Shown in pieces: positions 7,004 to 15,922 of a stretch of DNA of 64,000 nucleotides. Each line of letters opens with the position of its first letter. Position 1 is the first letter of the stretch. Position numbers and translations under genes: made by a program. The stretch comes from SSEF01 sp964604195 (GTDB lineage: Bacteria; Patescibacteriota; Minisyncoccia; Moranbacterales; UBA1568), in contig CAZRXW010000001.1 in NCBI GenBank assembly GCA_964604195.1, positions 1 through 64,000 on the forward strand, written 5' to 3'. The notes below the pieces were generated by a model that was not told where the DNA came from, did not search any database, and worked only from the letters and a program-made list of their open reading frames with translations.

Positions 7004-9007
7004 ATGAGTACGCTCATCAAGTTGGTGCTGGTTGGGTGGCTTGTCTCGCTCTCCCAGTTCGCAGTGGCTGCTATGCCAAGTCTCAAGTTGCCATTCGATA
7101 CGAGTGAACCCTGGCGGGTAAACAGAGGCTACGAGCAAGGCTGGTCTCACAAGGGGAAAGATCGCTACGCACTTGATTTTGCGTCTGGTGACTGCGATCG
7201 AACTTACGGCAAACCGATTCTGGCTGCCGCATCAGGAACAGTGAGGTCAATCGATAGAGTCGAGAAGCAAACCCCAACGGATTATCCTAGCTACGGGAAC
7301 CAAATCATCATCGATCATGGTGACGGGTGGACGACACGCTATGCCCATCTGAGCGAAATCGACTCCTCAGTCGCTGAGCATGGTGAGAGGCGTTTCGTCG
7401 TGCAGGGTCAGAAGATCGGTGAAGCGGGTGGGACGGGATCAGTTGAAGGATCGATGTGTACGCGTACCGATATCCCTGTTGGCGTCCTTGGAGTCCATCT
7501 TCACTTCGCCCTCTACTATAACGGTGATGGCGTGAAACCAGAGCCAATGAGTGGGTACAGTGGATTTGCTGCTGAGACGTGGTATGCCTCCAACAACACC
7601 CAGCAATCCCCAGCCATGACCCAACCTGCTATCTCTTGTGTTTACGTGGCTGGAGACAACCAGTTCTGCTGGAAGAGCGCCAATGCCACACCGGCCTCAT
7701 GCGGGAAGGCAGTAGCGTGGATCCTCAACGACAACACTGCTCAGGTGTTGTACAACAAATCAGCGAGTGACTGCCCGACATACTGTACGGTCTCCAATAG
7801 TTACTGCAGAGATGTTTCCGGTAGCTTGAGTGTCGGTGGTTTCGGCTCCCTCTCCTCCTTCAACCTCAAGATCAACCGCTTCTGGGTGAGAGATGTAGCG
7901 ACACAACTCGATTTGGTTTCAGGTGGTCACACCGTCCGTACTGGTCAAGCTCTTGAGGTGCGGCTTCAGCAAAAGGCGGTCAATGGCAATACCAACGACT
8001 ACATGCGCCCCGGCAAGGATCGGGTCGAGACTGACCTTTACAACAGAGAAGACAGTGGTGACTGGCGTTTCCTTGGTCGGGAATACACCCAGGCTATCAA
8101 CTTGCCGAAGGACGCTACCCACACCGAGCATGTGGTCTATACCGTCCCTCCTGGTGCTACGGAAGTGTGCTTCAAGGGGAAGATCGATGCCGAAGACGAA
8201 GCCTCCGAAAACAATGAAGGGGACAACTGGTCGCCGGTGGCCTGTTTCCGGGTCGACAACAATCCGACGGTCAATTTCATTACCACCTTTATCGGCCTGA
8301 CCAATACCCCGACCCCAGTGCCACCTGGGAGTGCTATGCGGGCCAGGATGGCCATCCGGAATGTTGGAACGACGGCACCTAGTGCTGCCATCAGGAGTAG
8401 CTACAGCTATCGACCACTCGGTTCGACAGGTCCCTGGATCCAAATCGCTGATGATGGCTCGGATCCATCAGATCTCGTGCCCAATCGAGATCACTGGGAG
8501 GAGACTCTTTCAGCGGTTACTGCTCCGCAAGTGCCGGGTTGGTACGAACTGCGTGGTTGCGCCGACTACCAGAACGCTGTCCTTGAATCGAACGAAACCG
8601 ACAACTGTCTCACGACAACTTTTGAAGTCGCTGCCTACCCCGACCTCATCATCACCTACATCGAGATTGATCCTTGGCCAGATCGGTCGATCCAGAAGGA
8701 CAAGGAGCACCATCCTACCATGAAGATCAAGAACGTCGGTCCTGGACCGGTTACCTCGGGCATCCGGAGTGCCTACTACTGGTACGGACCCTCTACCGGA
8801 AATGTCTGGAGACTCATCGCTGACGATGGGACAGAAGCTCAGGAACTCTGCGCTGGTTGTGAGGTAACGGAAACCATGAGGAGTGGTTTCAAGGCTACCA
8901 AGACAGGAACTCACTACCTCAAGGCTTGCGTTGACTACCAAGGCAACCAACCTGAAGGAGATGAAGGAAACAACTGTCTTCAGAGTGCTCCCATCACGGT
9001 GAAGTGA
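7004..9007 (+). CDS. secreted M23 metallopeptidase with CARDB-type repeats
   Basis: A 667-residue exported protein. It has a signal peptide (residues 1-23, ending QFAVAA). The M23/LytM endopeptidase domain (about 25-200) shows HKGKDRYALDF (metal ligands), HGDGWTTRYAHL and GVHLHFALYYNG. A Cys-rich segment follows (about 210-275), then three Ig-like CARDB-type adhesion modules (about 285-425, 428-545 and 546-667) with the repeated ATNVG-like IRNVGT and IKNVGPGP and paired Cys. M23 enzymes cut peptidoglycan cross-bridges; the modules suggest surface binding. A GGAAGG-like ribosome site precedes the ATG. Codon use strongly favours C-ending codons (AAC, GAC, TAC, ATC), unlike the flanking genes, and the gene has its own terminator. 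Recent transfer is inferred. Confidence 0.88.
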   Translation: MSTLIKLVLVGWLVSLSQFAVAAMPSLKLPFDTSEPWRVNRGYEQGWSHKGKDRYALDFASGDCDRTYGKPILAAASGTVRSIDRVEKQTPTDYPSYGNQIIIDHGDGWTTRYAHLSEIDSSVAEHGERRFVVQGQKIGEAGGTGSVEGSMCTRTDIPVGVLGVHLHFALYYNGDGVKPEPMSGYSGFAAETWYASNNTQQSPAMTQPAISCVYVAGDNQFCWKSANATPASCGKAVAWILNDNTAQVLYNKSASDCPTYCTVSNSYCRDVSGSLSVGGFGSLSSFNLKINRFWVRDVATQLDLVSGGHTVRTGQALEVRLQQKAVNGNTNDYMRPGKDRVETDLYNREDSGDWRFLGREYTQAINLPKDATHTEHVVYTVPPGATEVCFKGKIDAEDEASENNEGDNWSPVACFRVDNNPTVNFITTFIGLTNTPTPVPPGSAMRARMAIRNVGTTAPSAAIRSSYSYRPLGSTGPWIQIADDGSDPSDLVPNRDHWEETLSAVTAPQVPGWYELRGCADYQNAVLESNETDNCLTTTFEVAAYPDLIITYIEIDPWPDRSIQKDKEHHPTMKIKNVGPGPVTSGIRSAYYWYGPSTGNVWRLIADDGTEAQELCAGCEVTETMRSGFKATKTGTHYLKACVDYQGNQPEGDEGNNCLQSAPITVK

Positions 9008-9047
9008 AGCATCGAGGATATATGGGGGGGATTCTCGATCGATCTAG

Positions 9048-9090
9048 GACCCGGAGGTACCGTGAGTACTTGCCGGGTCTGTTTATATTT
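9048..9090 (+). terminator. probable terminator after the M23 gene
   Basis: GACCCGG (9048-9054) pairs with CCGGGTC (9073-9079), followed by TGTTTATATTT. The T tract is imperfect. It separates the M23 gene from the Cys-rich gene, which has its own AT-rich leader. Confidence 0.65.
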
Positions 9091-9138
9091 AGAAAGTCTA
9101 CAAACTTATTAAGAAATCTGATAGACTTTAGAAAGTCT
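9088..9138. repeat. short direct repeat in the leader of the Cys-rich gene
   Basis: TTTAGAAAGTCT occurs at 9088-9099 and again at 9127-9138, just before the ATG at 9142. The second copy is part of a 16-nt palindrome (AGACTTTAGAAAGTCT, 9123-9138). A regulatory-protein site is possible but unproven. Confidence 0.4.
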
Positions 9139-9141
9139 GTT

Positions 9142-9579
9142 ATGACTGATACAAAGCTGAAGAGAAATTTAAATATACAATTTGTTGTAAGGGTGATTTT
9201 TTGGTCACTCCTGTTTCTATCCCTGATTTTGACGGTTAAGCGGGTATATATAGATCGAGATTTTGTCCTCTCTCAAGAAATAGAATGTGATCCTTGGACT
9301 GAGAGTTGTTTTACTCGGCTTTGCGAGGAAGACTGTGACACAGAGAAGGAATATTACAAATTACAGACTGTCTCTGCGCGGTACATGTCAACGTGTGATC
9401 CCCATATTGAAGAATGTCCAGAAATTGACTGTAATGAAACTCCAACCTGTGAGATTGTTTTCTGTGATGAGATCACCGTGACGGATGGTGAATGGTGTAC
9501 AACTCCAGAAACATATCATGGGGATCAATCTGAAGAGGGGACGGATGATCTAGAAGAGGATAATGCAATAAACCAGTAA
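9142..9579 (+). CDS. Cys-rich acidic anchored protein, unrecognised
   Basis: About 145 residues. An N-terminal transmembrane helix (about 12-34, FVVRVIFWSLLFLSLILTV) is followed by an external acidic domain with about 13 Cys residues in motifs such as CDPWTESCF, CEEDCD, CDPHIEECPEIDC and FCDEI. Such Cys patterns suggest disulphide-stabilised or metal-binding surface proteins; I associate this type with Patescibacteria but know no function. ATG at 9142 is chosen because it immediately precedes the helix; the longer in-frame start at 9004 would overlap the upstream gene and its terminator. It is followed after 7 nt by the ATP-grasp gene. Confidence 0.65.
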   Translation: MTDTKLKRNLNIQFVVRVIFWSLLFLSLILTVKRVYIDRDFVLSQEIECDPWTESCFTRLCEEDCDTEKEYYKLQTVSARYMSTCDPHIEECPEIDCNETPTCEIVFCDEITVTDGEWCTTPETYHGDQSEEGTDDLEEDNAINQ

Positions 9580-9586
9580 GATTGCT

Positions 9587-10879
9587 ATGCGCGTCCTCTT
9601 TATCTCCCGAGAACTTGGAGCTTCCGAGCTTGCTGTGGCCCTTCAACAGGAGGGCTGTGAAGTTAAAATGTTTGTCGATGACCCTGTAGTGAGTCACGGT
9701 CTTGATGGAATTGTGTCAAAAATTACCGACTGGGAATCTGAGTTGACATGGGTTGGGAAGCAAGGGCTTATCATCTTCGATGATACGGGATATGGTAAGC
9801 GTCAGATGGAATTACGAGCTTTGGGATATCGAGTGGTTGGTGGGAGCCAGGAAGCAGATAGAATAGAGATTGATCGACTAGTAGGGAAACAAATATTTGA
9901 AGCGTCTGGTCTCCAGTCACTGACGACTTGTAGTTTTGATAACCTTGAGGAGGCTATCCATTTTTTGTGTTCCCAGAACAATAAACGTTGGGTAGCAAAA
10001 GTAAACGGGGGCCACATTAGTTCATTGTGCTATGTCGGAGAAAATTATGACCAGAGTGATATTATTGGAGTATTGAGTCATTATCATCAGCAGGGAGTAA
10101 CTCACGTAAATCTCCAAGAGCGAGTAGAAGGCGTGGAAATAGGAGTAGGACGCTACTTTAATGGATCAGATTGGGTTGGTCCAGTTGAGATTAACGTTGA
10201 GCATAAGTCACTTATGCCAAATAATGTTGGTCCCAAGACAGCGGAGATGGGTACACTCATGTGGTATGAAAGTGATGAAGAATGTCGCCTTTTTCAATCT
10301 ACTTTGGCTCCGATGAAAGAATATCTGAGGAGTATAGATTTTCGTGGAGATGTAGATATTAATTGCATTATTCATGAAAATAATCTTTGGCCGCTGGAAT
10401 TTACGGCTCGTTTTGGCAATCCTGCTACGGCATTGCAAATTGAAATACATGACTCTCCTTGGAGAGAGTTTCTTGGTGCGGTAGCGGATGGAGCTCCCTA
10501 TGATCTTAAATTTAAGAAAGGTTACGGGGTCGTTGTAACGGTAGCAGTGCCACCCTTTCCTTACTATGTAGATGTCTCATCAGCTGAGACCTCTTTTGGT
10601 TTACCGGTAGTTTTTCGACAGTTATTGAATGAAAACGAATGGAAGCACTATGGCTTTGAAGAGATTGGTCGCGATAGTTCAGGAAACTTTTTTGTCGCAG
10701 GTAATCGTGGCTGTGTGGCGCATGTGACTGGTTTTGGTGAGACTATTGAGAAGGCTCGGGAAGAAGCCTATCAACGAGTAGGTAACATAGTGGTACCGAA
10801 GATGTTCTATCGGTCGGATATAGGGTTAAATTTTTTTGAACGAGAGCAGTCTCTCTTAAAGCAATGGGGATGGCTCTAA
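9587..10879 (+). CDS. PurD-like ATP-grasp protein
   Basis: 430 residues, about the length of phosphoribosylamine-glycine ligase (PurD, GAR synthetase), with the same plan: an N-terminal Rossmann-like domain, a central ATP-grasp core with NKRWVAKVNGGHIS and VNLQERVEGVEIGVGRYFNG, and the metal-binding strand PLEFTARFGNPATALQ (compare EYNVRFGDPE in PurD). The C-terminal barrel domain is present. The N-terminal GGREH-type loop of true PurD is replaced (MRVLFISRELGASELAVAL), so the substrate may differ. No other purine gene lies nearby. It may form an ATP-dependent amide or peptide bond on an unknown substrate. A PurD-family ligase of unassigned specificity is the safest label. Confidence 0.7.
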   Translation: MRVLFISRELGASELAVALQQEGCEVKMFVDDPVVSHGLDGIVSKITDWESELTWVGKQGLIIFDDTGYGKRQMELRALGYRVVGGSQEADRIEIDRLVGKQIFEASGLQSLTTCSFDNLEEAIHFLCSQNNKRWVAKVNGGHISSLCYVGENYDQSDIIGVLSHYHQQGVTHVNLQERVEGVEIGVGRYFNGSDWVGPVEINVEHKSLMPNNVGPKTAEMGTLMWYESDEECRLFQSTLAPMKEYLRSIDFRGDVDINCIIHENNLWPLEFTARFGNPATALQIEIHDSPWREFLGAVADGAPYDLKFKKGYGVVVTVAVPPFPYYVDVSSAETSFGLPVVFRQLLNENEWKHYGFEEIGRDSSGNFFVAGNRGCVAHVTGFGETIEKAREEAYQRVGNIVVPKMFYRSDIGLNFFEREQSLLKQWGWL

Positions 10880-10904
10880 TTTAAAACCCCAGATCTTTTT
10901 CTAT

Positions 10905-11843
10905 ATGGATACGTGGCTCATTATTTCTTTAATTGCTCCAGCGTTATGGGCAATTACCAATCTTATCGATGTCTATTTTGTTGCATCGTCTTATGATGAT
11001 GAATATGATGGTGCTGTTATCTCCGGATTCTTCCAACTCTTCCCCTGGTTGTTAGTGTTGATTGGGTGGCAACAGTTTCATGGGTTTGGTGATGGGAGTG
11101 CTTATCTTTTTATCGGTGGCGTTTGTTATCTCCTCTTCCTTTTCTGGTATTTTAAAGCGTTGTTTTCAAAAAATGACGTTGCTCTTATTCAATTACTTCT
11201 TAATTTGGCAGTACCAGTAACGCTCATCCTTTCTTTTGCCTTCTATAGAGAGTTTATTTCGGGACTACAATTTGTAGGTGGACTGCTAATTTTTGGCGGT
11301 GTTAGCGTGTTAGGTTTCCAGTCATCGTTTCAATGGTCTCAAATAAAGCACCTGGCTTTTCCTATGGGGTTGGCCGTTATTTTTCTTTCCCTAAGTATGA
11401 TTTTTTCGAGCAAGGGATATGATTATGGGCATGGTTTTTTTAGTTCGTACCTTATTTATTCTCTTGGCATGATGGCTACGGCAGCCGTCTTACTCCTCTT
11501 TAAACAGAAGAAAGACAGTGCATTTATAGGGCATCTTGTTACTTTGACAAGGAATTATTTTGGTATTTTTCTTGTAGCTGAATTTATCGGGCTTCTGGGT
11601 TATATATTCTCTCAGCGTTCACTTGATCTGGCACCCTCGGCATCTTTAGTGGTACTAGTTGAATGCCTTCTTCCAATATTTATTCTTGTTTTTAGTTTTT
11701 TCATACTGGTATTTTTCAAAATTACCAATTCACATCAATCCCTTGTGGACGAAATTTATCGAGATCAGCTTATTGGATATCCAGTTAAAATTATAGCTAC
11801 GGTACTGGTCAGTCTAGGTGTTTATGTTTTATCATTGGGTTAA
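10905..11843 (+). CDS. EamA/DMT-family transporter-like membrane protein
   Basis: 312 residues with about ten hydrophobic segments covering the whole length, in the two-times-five arrangement of the drug/metabolite transporter superfamily. The first repeat begins IISLIAPALWAITNLIDVYF and ends with GGLLIFGGVSVLG; the second covers about residues 150-312. A loop near residue 255 is unusually long and charged. The substrate cannot be predicted. It sits 25 nt after the ATP-grasp gene and 8 nt before the histidine kinase, so the three may be co-transcribed. Confidence 0.7.
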   Translation: MDTWLIISLIAPALWAITNLIDVYFVASSYDDEYDGAVISGFFQLFPWLLVLIGWQQFHGFGDGSAYLFIGGVCYLLFLFWYFKALFSKNDVALIQLLLNLAVPVTLILSFAFYREFISGLQFVGGLLIFGGVSVLGFQSSFQWSQIKHLAFPMGLAVIFLSLSMIFSSKGYDYGHGFFSSYLIYSLGMMATAAVLLLFKQKKDSAFIGHLVTLTRNYFGIFLVAEFIGLLGYIFSQRSLDLAPSASLVVLVECLLPIFILVFSFFILVFFKITNSHQSLVDEIYRDQLIGYPVKIIATVLVSLGVYVLSLG

Positions 11844-11851
11844 TTTAATCT

Positions 11852-13522
11852 ATGTTTTGTATTGACATACCATCTCCTGTAGCGCTTATTTTCTCGGAGT
11901 CTACACCGACGCTGCTTTATTATTCGCATCTCCCAGTGATATTTGTGTCTATTTTAATTGGTCTGCTTGTTTTTTCTAAAAATAAAAGTCTTGAAAGCCG
12001 ATTGCTCTTGGCAGTCGTGGTTTCTTTTGCGACATGGAATCTGATTGATCTCGTTAATTGGACAAATGTTGATGCTCGCATCATCATGATTTCCTGGTCT
12101 TTCATGAACTTCTTCTTTTGTTTGGTTGTAGCGCTCACTCTTTATTTCTCTTATGTCTTTTTAAGAAAAGAAGAGCCGAGGCTATGGGCACTGCTAGTTG
12201 GAGCTCTGCCTCTTATTACTTATATCCTATTTATTCCTACATCATTCAATCTTATAGGGTTCGATCTAGCCATTTGTGAGGCAATGGAGGGTTCTTTAGT
12301 TACCTACTTTCATTTGCTCCAGGCATTTTACTTTGTTTGGCTGGTTCTCTTTTTGATTCATGAATGCTATCAAGATTGGAAACTAAAAAAGAAACAAGCT
12401 CTTTACTTGGGATTAGGTATAGGCTTCTTCATTCTGAGCTTCTATACAGGTAATCTTGTGGCTGATATTCTCGATAATTGGGAATTGGAACAGTATGGTC
12501 TTTTCGGAATGCTTATTTTCATGATGTTTCTGGTCTATCTAATTGTCCGCTACCAGGCTTTCAACATGAAGCTCCTAGGGGCTCAGGCTTTAACAGCGGC
12601 CTTTGTTATTCTTATAGGAACTCAGTTCTTCTTTGCTACAACTACCATTACAATTGTTCTTACCACCATTACATTTGTCCTTTCTCTTATTTTTGCTTAT
12701 TTCCTTATCAGGGAAGTGAAAAAAGAGGTTCAGCGGAAGGAGGAGTTGGAGGTGCTGACCAATGAGTTGTCAGTCGCCAATACCGAGCTCAAACGGCTTG
12801 ATAGTGCCAAGAGTGAATTCATCTCAATTGCATCTCACCAACTCCGTACGCCACTTACTGCTATCAGGGGATTTCTTGATCTTTTGCTCGAGGGAGCGTA
12901 TGGAAAAATTGAACCAAAGGTAAAGGATACTTTGGGCAAGTTGACCATTGCTAATAATCGTCTCATGGGTTTGGTGGAAAATCTTTTGAATATCTCTCGT
13001 ATTGAGGCGGGGAGGATCCAGTATCAGTTTAATCCAGCTCATATCGAAGATATAGTAAATGAACTGGAAGATATGTTTGTACTGGCCGCAAAAGAAAAGG
13101 GTATAGCTTTCTCAGTCAAAAGGCCCAAGCAGTCACTGCCTCTTCTCTCGCTTGATGCCACCAAGATTCGTGAGGTAATTTCCAACCTTATCGATAACGC
13201 TCTGAAGTACACTTCTCAGGGGTCGATAACGGTTTCGTATGAGCACCACCCTCACTCTGTCCGGGTCATTATAACCGACACAGGTATGGGCATCGAACCT
13301 AAAGATTTGCCGCATATATTCAAGAAGTTTGAGCGTGGAACAGGAGCGGAAAAAGTCAATGTATCAAGTACGGGGTTAGGGCTCTATGTAGGGAGTAAGT
13401 TTGCTGAGGCGCATGGAGGAACTATTCGTGCTGAATCAGCGGGCAAGGGTCAGGGCTCCCGGTTTATTCTGGAGCTCCCGGTGCACATTGTAGAACGGGC
13501 CAAGGAGTTGCCCCAAGCCTAA
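11852..13522 (+). CDS. membrane histidine kinase
   Basis: 556 residues. The N-terminal half (about 1-285) has eight or nine transmembrane segments, resembling the 7TM-type sensor region of histidine kinases. A coiled coil (about 285-315, KKEVQRKEELEVLTNEL) leads to HisKA with the phospho-accepting His in ASHQLRTPLTAIRG (near residue 328). HATPase_c follows with N box NLIDNALKY, G1 DTGMGI and G2 STGLGLYVG. It autophosphorylates in response to an unknown membrane or external signal. The receiver gene 36 nt downstream is the likely partner. Confidence 0.93.
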   Translation: MFCIDIPSPVALIFSESTPTLLYYSHLPVIFVSILIGLLVFSKNKSLESRLLLAVVVSFATWNLIDLVNWTNVDARIIMISWSFMNFFFCLVVALTLYFSYVFLRKEEPRLWALLVGALPLITYILFIPTSFNLIGFDLAICEAMEGSLVTYFHLLQAFYFVWLVLFLIHECYQDWKLKKKQALYLGLGIGFFILSFYTGNLVADILDNWELEQYGLFGMLIFMMFLVYLIVRYQAFNMKLLGAQALTAAFVILIGTQFFFATTTITIVLTTITFVLSLIFAYFLIREVKKEVQRKEELEVLTNELSVANTELKRLDSAKSEFISIASHQLRTPLTAIRGFLDLLLEGAYGKIEPKVKDTLGKLTIANNRLMGLVENLLNISRIEAGRIQYQFNPAHIEDIVNELEDMFVLAAKEKGIAFSVKRPKQSLPLLSLDATKIREVISNLIDNALKYTSQGSITVSYEHHPHSVRVIITDTGMGIEPKDLPHIFKKFERGTGAEKVNVSSTGLGLYVGSKFAEAHGGTIRAESAGKGQGSRFILELPVHIVERAKELPQA

Positions 13523-13558
13523 TAGTCTGCTAATCTAGGGCGGTTAGAAGCAAAATAT

Positions 13559-13927
13559 ATGTCAAAAATATTGTTGGTTGAAGACGATCCATTTATAGCT
13601 GAGATTTACGAGAAAAAGCTCGCTGACGCTGGTTTTGAGGTGGTCAATGCCAAGACGGGCAAGGAGGTCCTCAAACGAGTTGCCGAATCGGCATATGATC
13701 TGGTGCTGCTTGATATGGTCCTTCCAGAGCTTTCAGGCATGGAGGTTCTCCAGGAGCTCCGCAGTAAGCCGGAATATGATCAGAATCTCAAAATAGTGGT
13801 GTTTAGCAATCTTTCGAGTCCAGAAGAGCAAGCGGCTGCCATCAAAGCTGGGGCAACGGGTTTTATTTCCAAAACCTCATTTGCTCCCTCTCAAGTAGTG
13901 GATGAAATAAAGCGATATTTGATGTAA
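13559..13927 (+). CDS. single-domain response regulator (CheY-like)
   Basis: 122 residues forming one receiver domain and nothing else. All key residues are present: the acidic pair in LLVEDDPF, the phospho-acceptor Asp in LVLLDMVLPELSG, the Thr/Ser switch in VVFSNLSS and Lys in GFISKTS. With no output domain it probably acts by protein contact or as a phosphate relay for the histidine kinase directly upstream. It ends 11 nt before the AspRS gene. Confidence 0.93.
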   Translation: MSKILLVEDDPFIAEIYEKKLADAGFEVVNAKTGKEVLKRVAESAYDLVLLDMVLPELSGMEVLQELRSKPEYDQNLKIVVFSNLSSPEEQAAAIKAGATGFISKTSFAPSQVVDEIKRYLM

Positions 13928-13938
13928 TTGAATGGCGT

Positions 13939-15264
13939 ATGTCCTCGAGAGTTTTGGTTCTTGATGCGGTGCACAAAATTGGTGAGACGATCGAACTTCG
14001 TGGTTGGGTGAGTGTTCGTCGTGACCACGGTAAGTTAATTTTCCTCGAACTTCGTGATCGTAGTGGGTCAGTGCAGCTGGTGGTTACTCCAGAAAAGGAA
14101 AATGTTTTGACGGTGGCAAAAGAAGTTCGTCCAGAATATACGGTCTCGGTAACTGGATTAGTCAAAGAACGTCCCGGAAAAGCAGCTGAGAGTTCACCTA
14201 CTGGCGGAATAGAAATTGAGGTTACATCACTCTCGATTCTCTCCCAGCCAGCAGAAGAACTTCCTATTGATGTTTCCAAGACTGATCTCGAACTCAATCT
14301 CGACACACTTCTTACTCATCGCACCCTGGCTCTTCGTAATGAAAAAGTGCGAGCCATTTTCAAGATTTACTCCGAAATGCTTTTTGCTTATGGTGAAGCA
14401 CTTCGGCAGGAGGGATTCCTCGAAATCAAGACCCCCAAGATTCTTTCGGCAGCTACGGAGGGCGGGGCAAACTTCTTCAAAATTAAATACTTCGATCGAG
14501 ATGCTTTTTTGGCACAGAGCCCTCAGTTCTACAAGCAGGCTGCTATGAGTGCCTTTGAGCGAGTCTTTGAGGTGGGTGTTGTGTTTCGAGCGGAGCCAAG
14601 TTTTACTACTCGCCATGTGACAGAGTATACCGGTCTTGATGCTGAGATGGGTTTTATTGAGAATGTCGAAGAGGTGATGGCTATGCTAGAAAAAACCATG
14701 ATGCATGTCTTCGCTCATATTGGTAAAACCTGCCAGAAAGAACTCGCCCTGTACGGAGCCACCGTTCCAGAGGCGGTGCCTATCCCACGCTTGCGACTAG
14801 CGGAAGCTTTCGAGATTCTCAAGAATGAATTTGGAAAAGTAATCCCTGAAGGCGAGGATATTGATAGTGAAGGAGAGCGTCTCATTGGTGAGTACGTTAA
14901 AAAGAAATACAATTCCGATTTTGTTTTCCTCACTCATTATCCAACGGCGGTACGGGCTTTTTATTCATTGCCGAGTCCTGAAAATCCCAAGCTGTGTGAA
15001 AGCTATGACCTCGTGTTTCGTGGTCTGGAAATTGCCTCAGGAGCTGAGCGTGTACATGAGTATCAGATGTTGGTGGATATTCTCAAAGGTCGCGGGCTTG
15101 ATCCGGCTCAGTTTAGTGACTATCTGGATATCTTCAAAAACGGAGCGCCTCGGCATGGTGGATGGGGATTGGGTTCTGAACGTATAGTGCAGAAGCTTCT
15201 CGGGCTGGAGACTATCAAAGAAGCGATTCTCTACCCTCGAGATGTGAAGCGTCTCACCCCCTAG
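13939..15264 (+). CDS. aspS: archaeal-type aspartyl-tRNA synthetase
   Basis: 441 residues, much shorter than the standard bacterial AspRS (about 590), because it lacks the bacterial GAD insertion domain. The N-terminal OB-fold anticodon domain (about 1-105) has GWVSVRRDHGKLIFLELRD. The class II core has FLEIKTPKIL (motif 1), FRAEPSFTTRHVTEYT (motif 2) and GGWGLGSERIV (motif 3). This architecture is the archaeal/eukaryotic AspRS type, often non-discriminating: charging both tRNA-Asp and tRNA-Asn, with Asp-tRNA-Asn then amidated by GatCAB. Non-discrimination here is inference; an asnS gene elsewhere would argue against it. A terminator follows. Confidence 0.9.
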   Translation: MSSRVLVLDAVHKIGETIELRGWVSVRRDHGKLIFLELRDRSGSVQLVVTPEKENVLTVAKEVRPEYTVSVTGLVKERPGKAAESSPTGGIEIEVTSLSILSQPAEELPIDVSKTDLELNLDTLLTHRTLALRNEKVRAIFKIYSEMLFAYGEALRQEGFLEIKTPKILSAATEGGANFFKIKYFDRDAFLAQSPQFYKQAAMSAFERVFEVGVVFRAEPSFTTRHVTEYTGLDAEMGFIENVEEVMAMLEKTMMHVFAHIGKTCQKELALYGATVPEAVPIPRLRLAEAFEILKNEFGKVIPEGEDIDSEGERLIGEYVKKKYNSDFVFLTHYPTAVRAFYSLPSPENPKLCESYDLVFRGLEIASGAERVHEYQMLVDILKGRGLDPAQFSDYLDIFKNGAPRHGGWGLGSERIVQKLLGLETIKEAILYPRDVKRLTP

Positions 15265-15280
15265 TTTTTCCAGTTTCCCT

Positions 15281-15310
15281 AACCCGTCCTTTAGCCCTGG
15301 GCGGGTTTCT
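15281..15310 (+). terminator. rho-independent terminator after aspS
   Basis: AACCCGTCC (15281-15289) pairs with GGGCGGGTT (15299-15307), with one G-T pair, and is followed by TTCTTTTTGTTTTA. Confidence 0.8.
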
Positions 15311-15320
15311 TTTTGTTTTA

Positions 15321-15333
15321 TATAGGGTACAAT
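15321..15333 (+). promoter_or_regulatory. -10 element for rfbC, near-leaderless
   Basis: TACAAT at 15328-15333 in the context GGGTACAAT lies 9 nt before the rfbC ATG at 15343. No clear -35 is visible within the terminator's T tract, so an extended -10 type is assumed. The transcript would start within a few bases of the ATG. Confidence 0.5.
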
Positions 15334-15342
15334 GTGAGTGCT

Positions 15343-15900
15343 ATGCAAACAACTCAGACAAACATCGAGGGACTCCTTATTCTTCAACCAGCTCTCTATG
15401 CTGATGAGCGGGGTTGGTTTATGGAGAGTTTTCAGGAGGAACGGTATCAGGGGCTTCTGGGTACAGATATTCATTTTGTTCAAGATAATCTTTCGTTTTC
15501 CAAGCGAGGGGTTCTGAGAGGACTACATTATCAAGCGCCGCCATTTGCTCAGGGGAAGCTCGTCTCGGTCTTGCATGGCCGAGTCATGGATGTGGCGGTT
15601 GATATTCGGTTTGGATCGCCGACCTTTGGGCAACATGTCGCAGTCGAGCTTTCAGCCGAGAATCATAAACAATTTTGGATTCCAGCAGGTTTTGCCCACG
15701 GTTTTATTGCACTCGAAGATGATACGGTGTTTGCCTATAAATGCACCAATGTTTATTCACGCGAACATGACCGAGGAGTGCGGTGGAATGACTCAGCTCT
15801 TGGTATACGCTGGGGAATAGATAATCCTATTGTGTCAGAAAAAGACAGAGTTCACCCATTGTTGAAGGACATTCAAAAGGATTTCGTATTTGAAAGTTAA
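15343..15900 (+). CDS. rfbC: dTDP-4-dehydrorhamnose 3,5-epimerase
   Basis: 185 residues, the usual RmlC length, forming a cupin barrel. RmlC motifs are present: QDNLSFSKRGVLRGLHYQ (with the catalytic-site His), GKLVSVLHGRVMDVAVDIR, and FWIPAGFAHGFIAL with its conserved His. It converts dTDP-4-keto-6-deoxyglucose to dTDP-4-keto-rhamnose, step three of dTDP-L-rhamnose synthesis. ATG 15343 is preferred over the upstream in-frame ATG at 15313, which would lie inside the preceding terminator and promoter. rfbB follows 22 nt later. Confidence 0.93.
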   Translation: MQTTQTNIEGLLILQPALYADERGWFMESFQEERYQGLLGTDIHFVQDNLSFSKRGVLRGLHYQAPPFAQGKLVSVLHGRVMDVAVDIRFGSPTFGQHVAVELSAENHKQFWIPAGFAHGFIALEDDTVFAYKCTNVYSREHDRGVRWNDSALGIRWGIDNPIVSEKDRVHPLLKDIQKDFVFES

Positions 15901-15922
15901 TCAGCGAGGTAACTGGAAAGCT

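Noticed and set aside
9004..9141. The upstream extension of the Cys-rich gene to an ATG at 9004
   Set aside because: It would overlap the M23 stop and run through that gene's terminator, and the residues do not look like protein.
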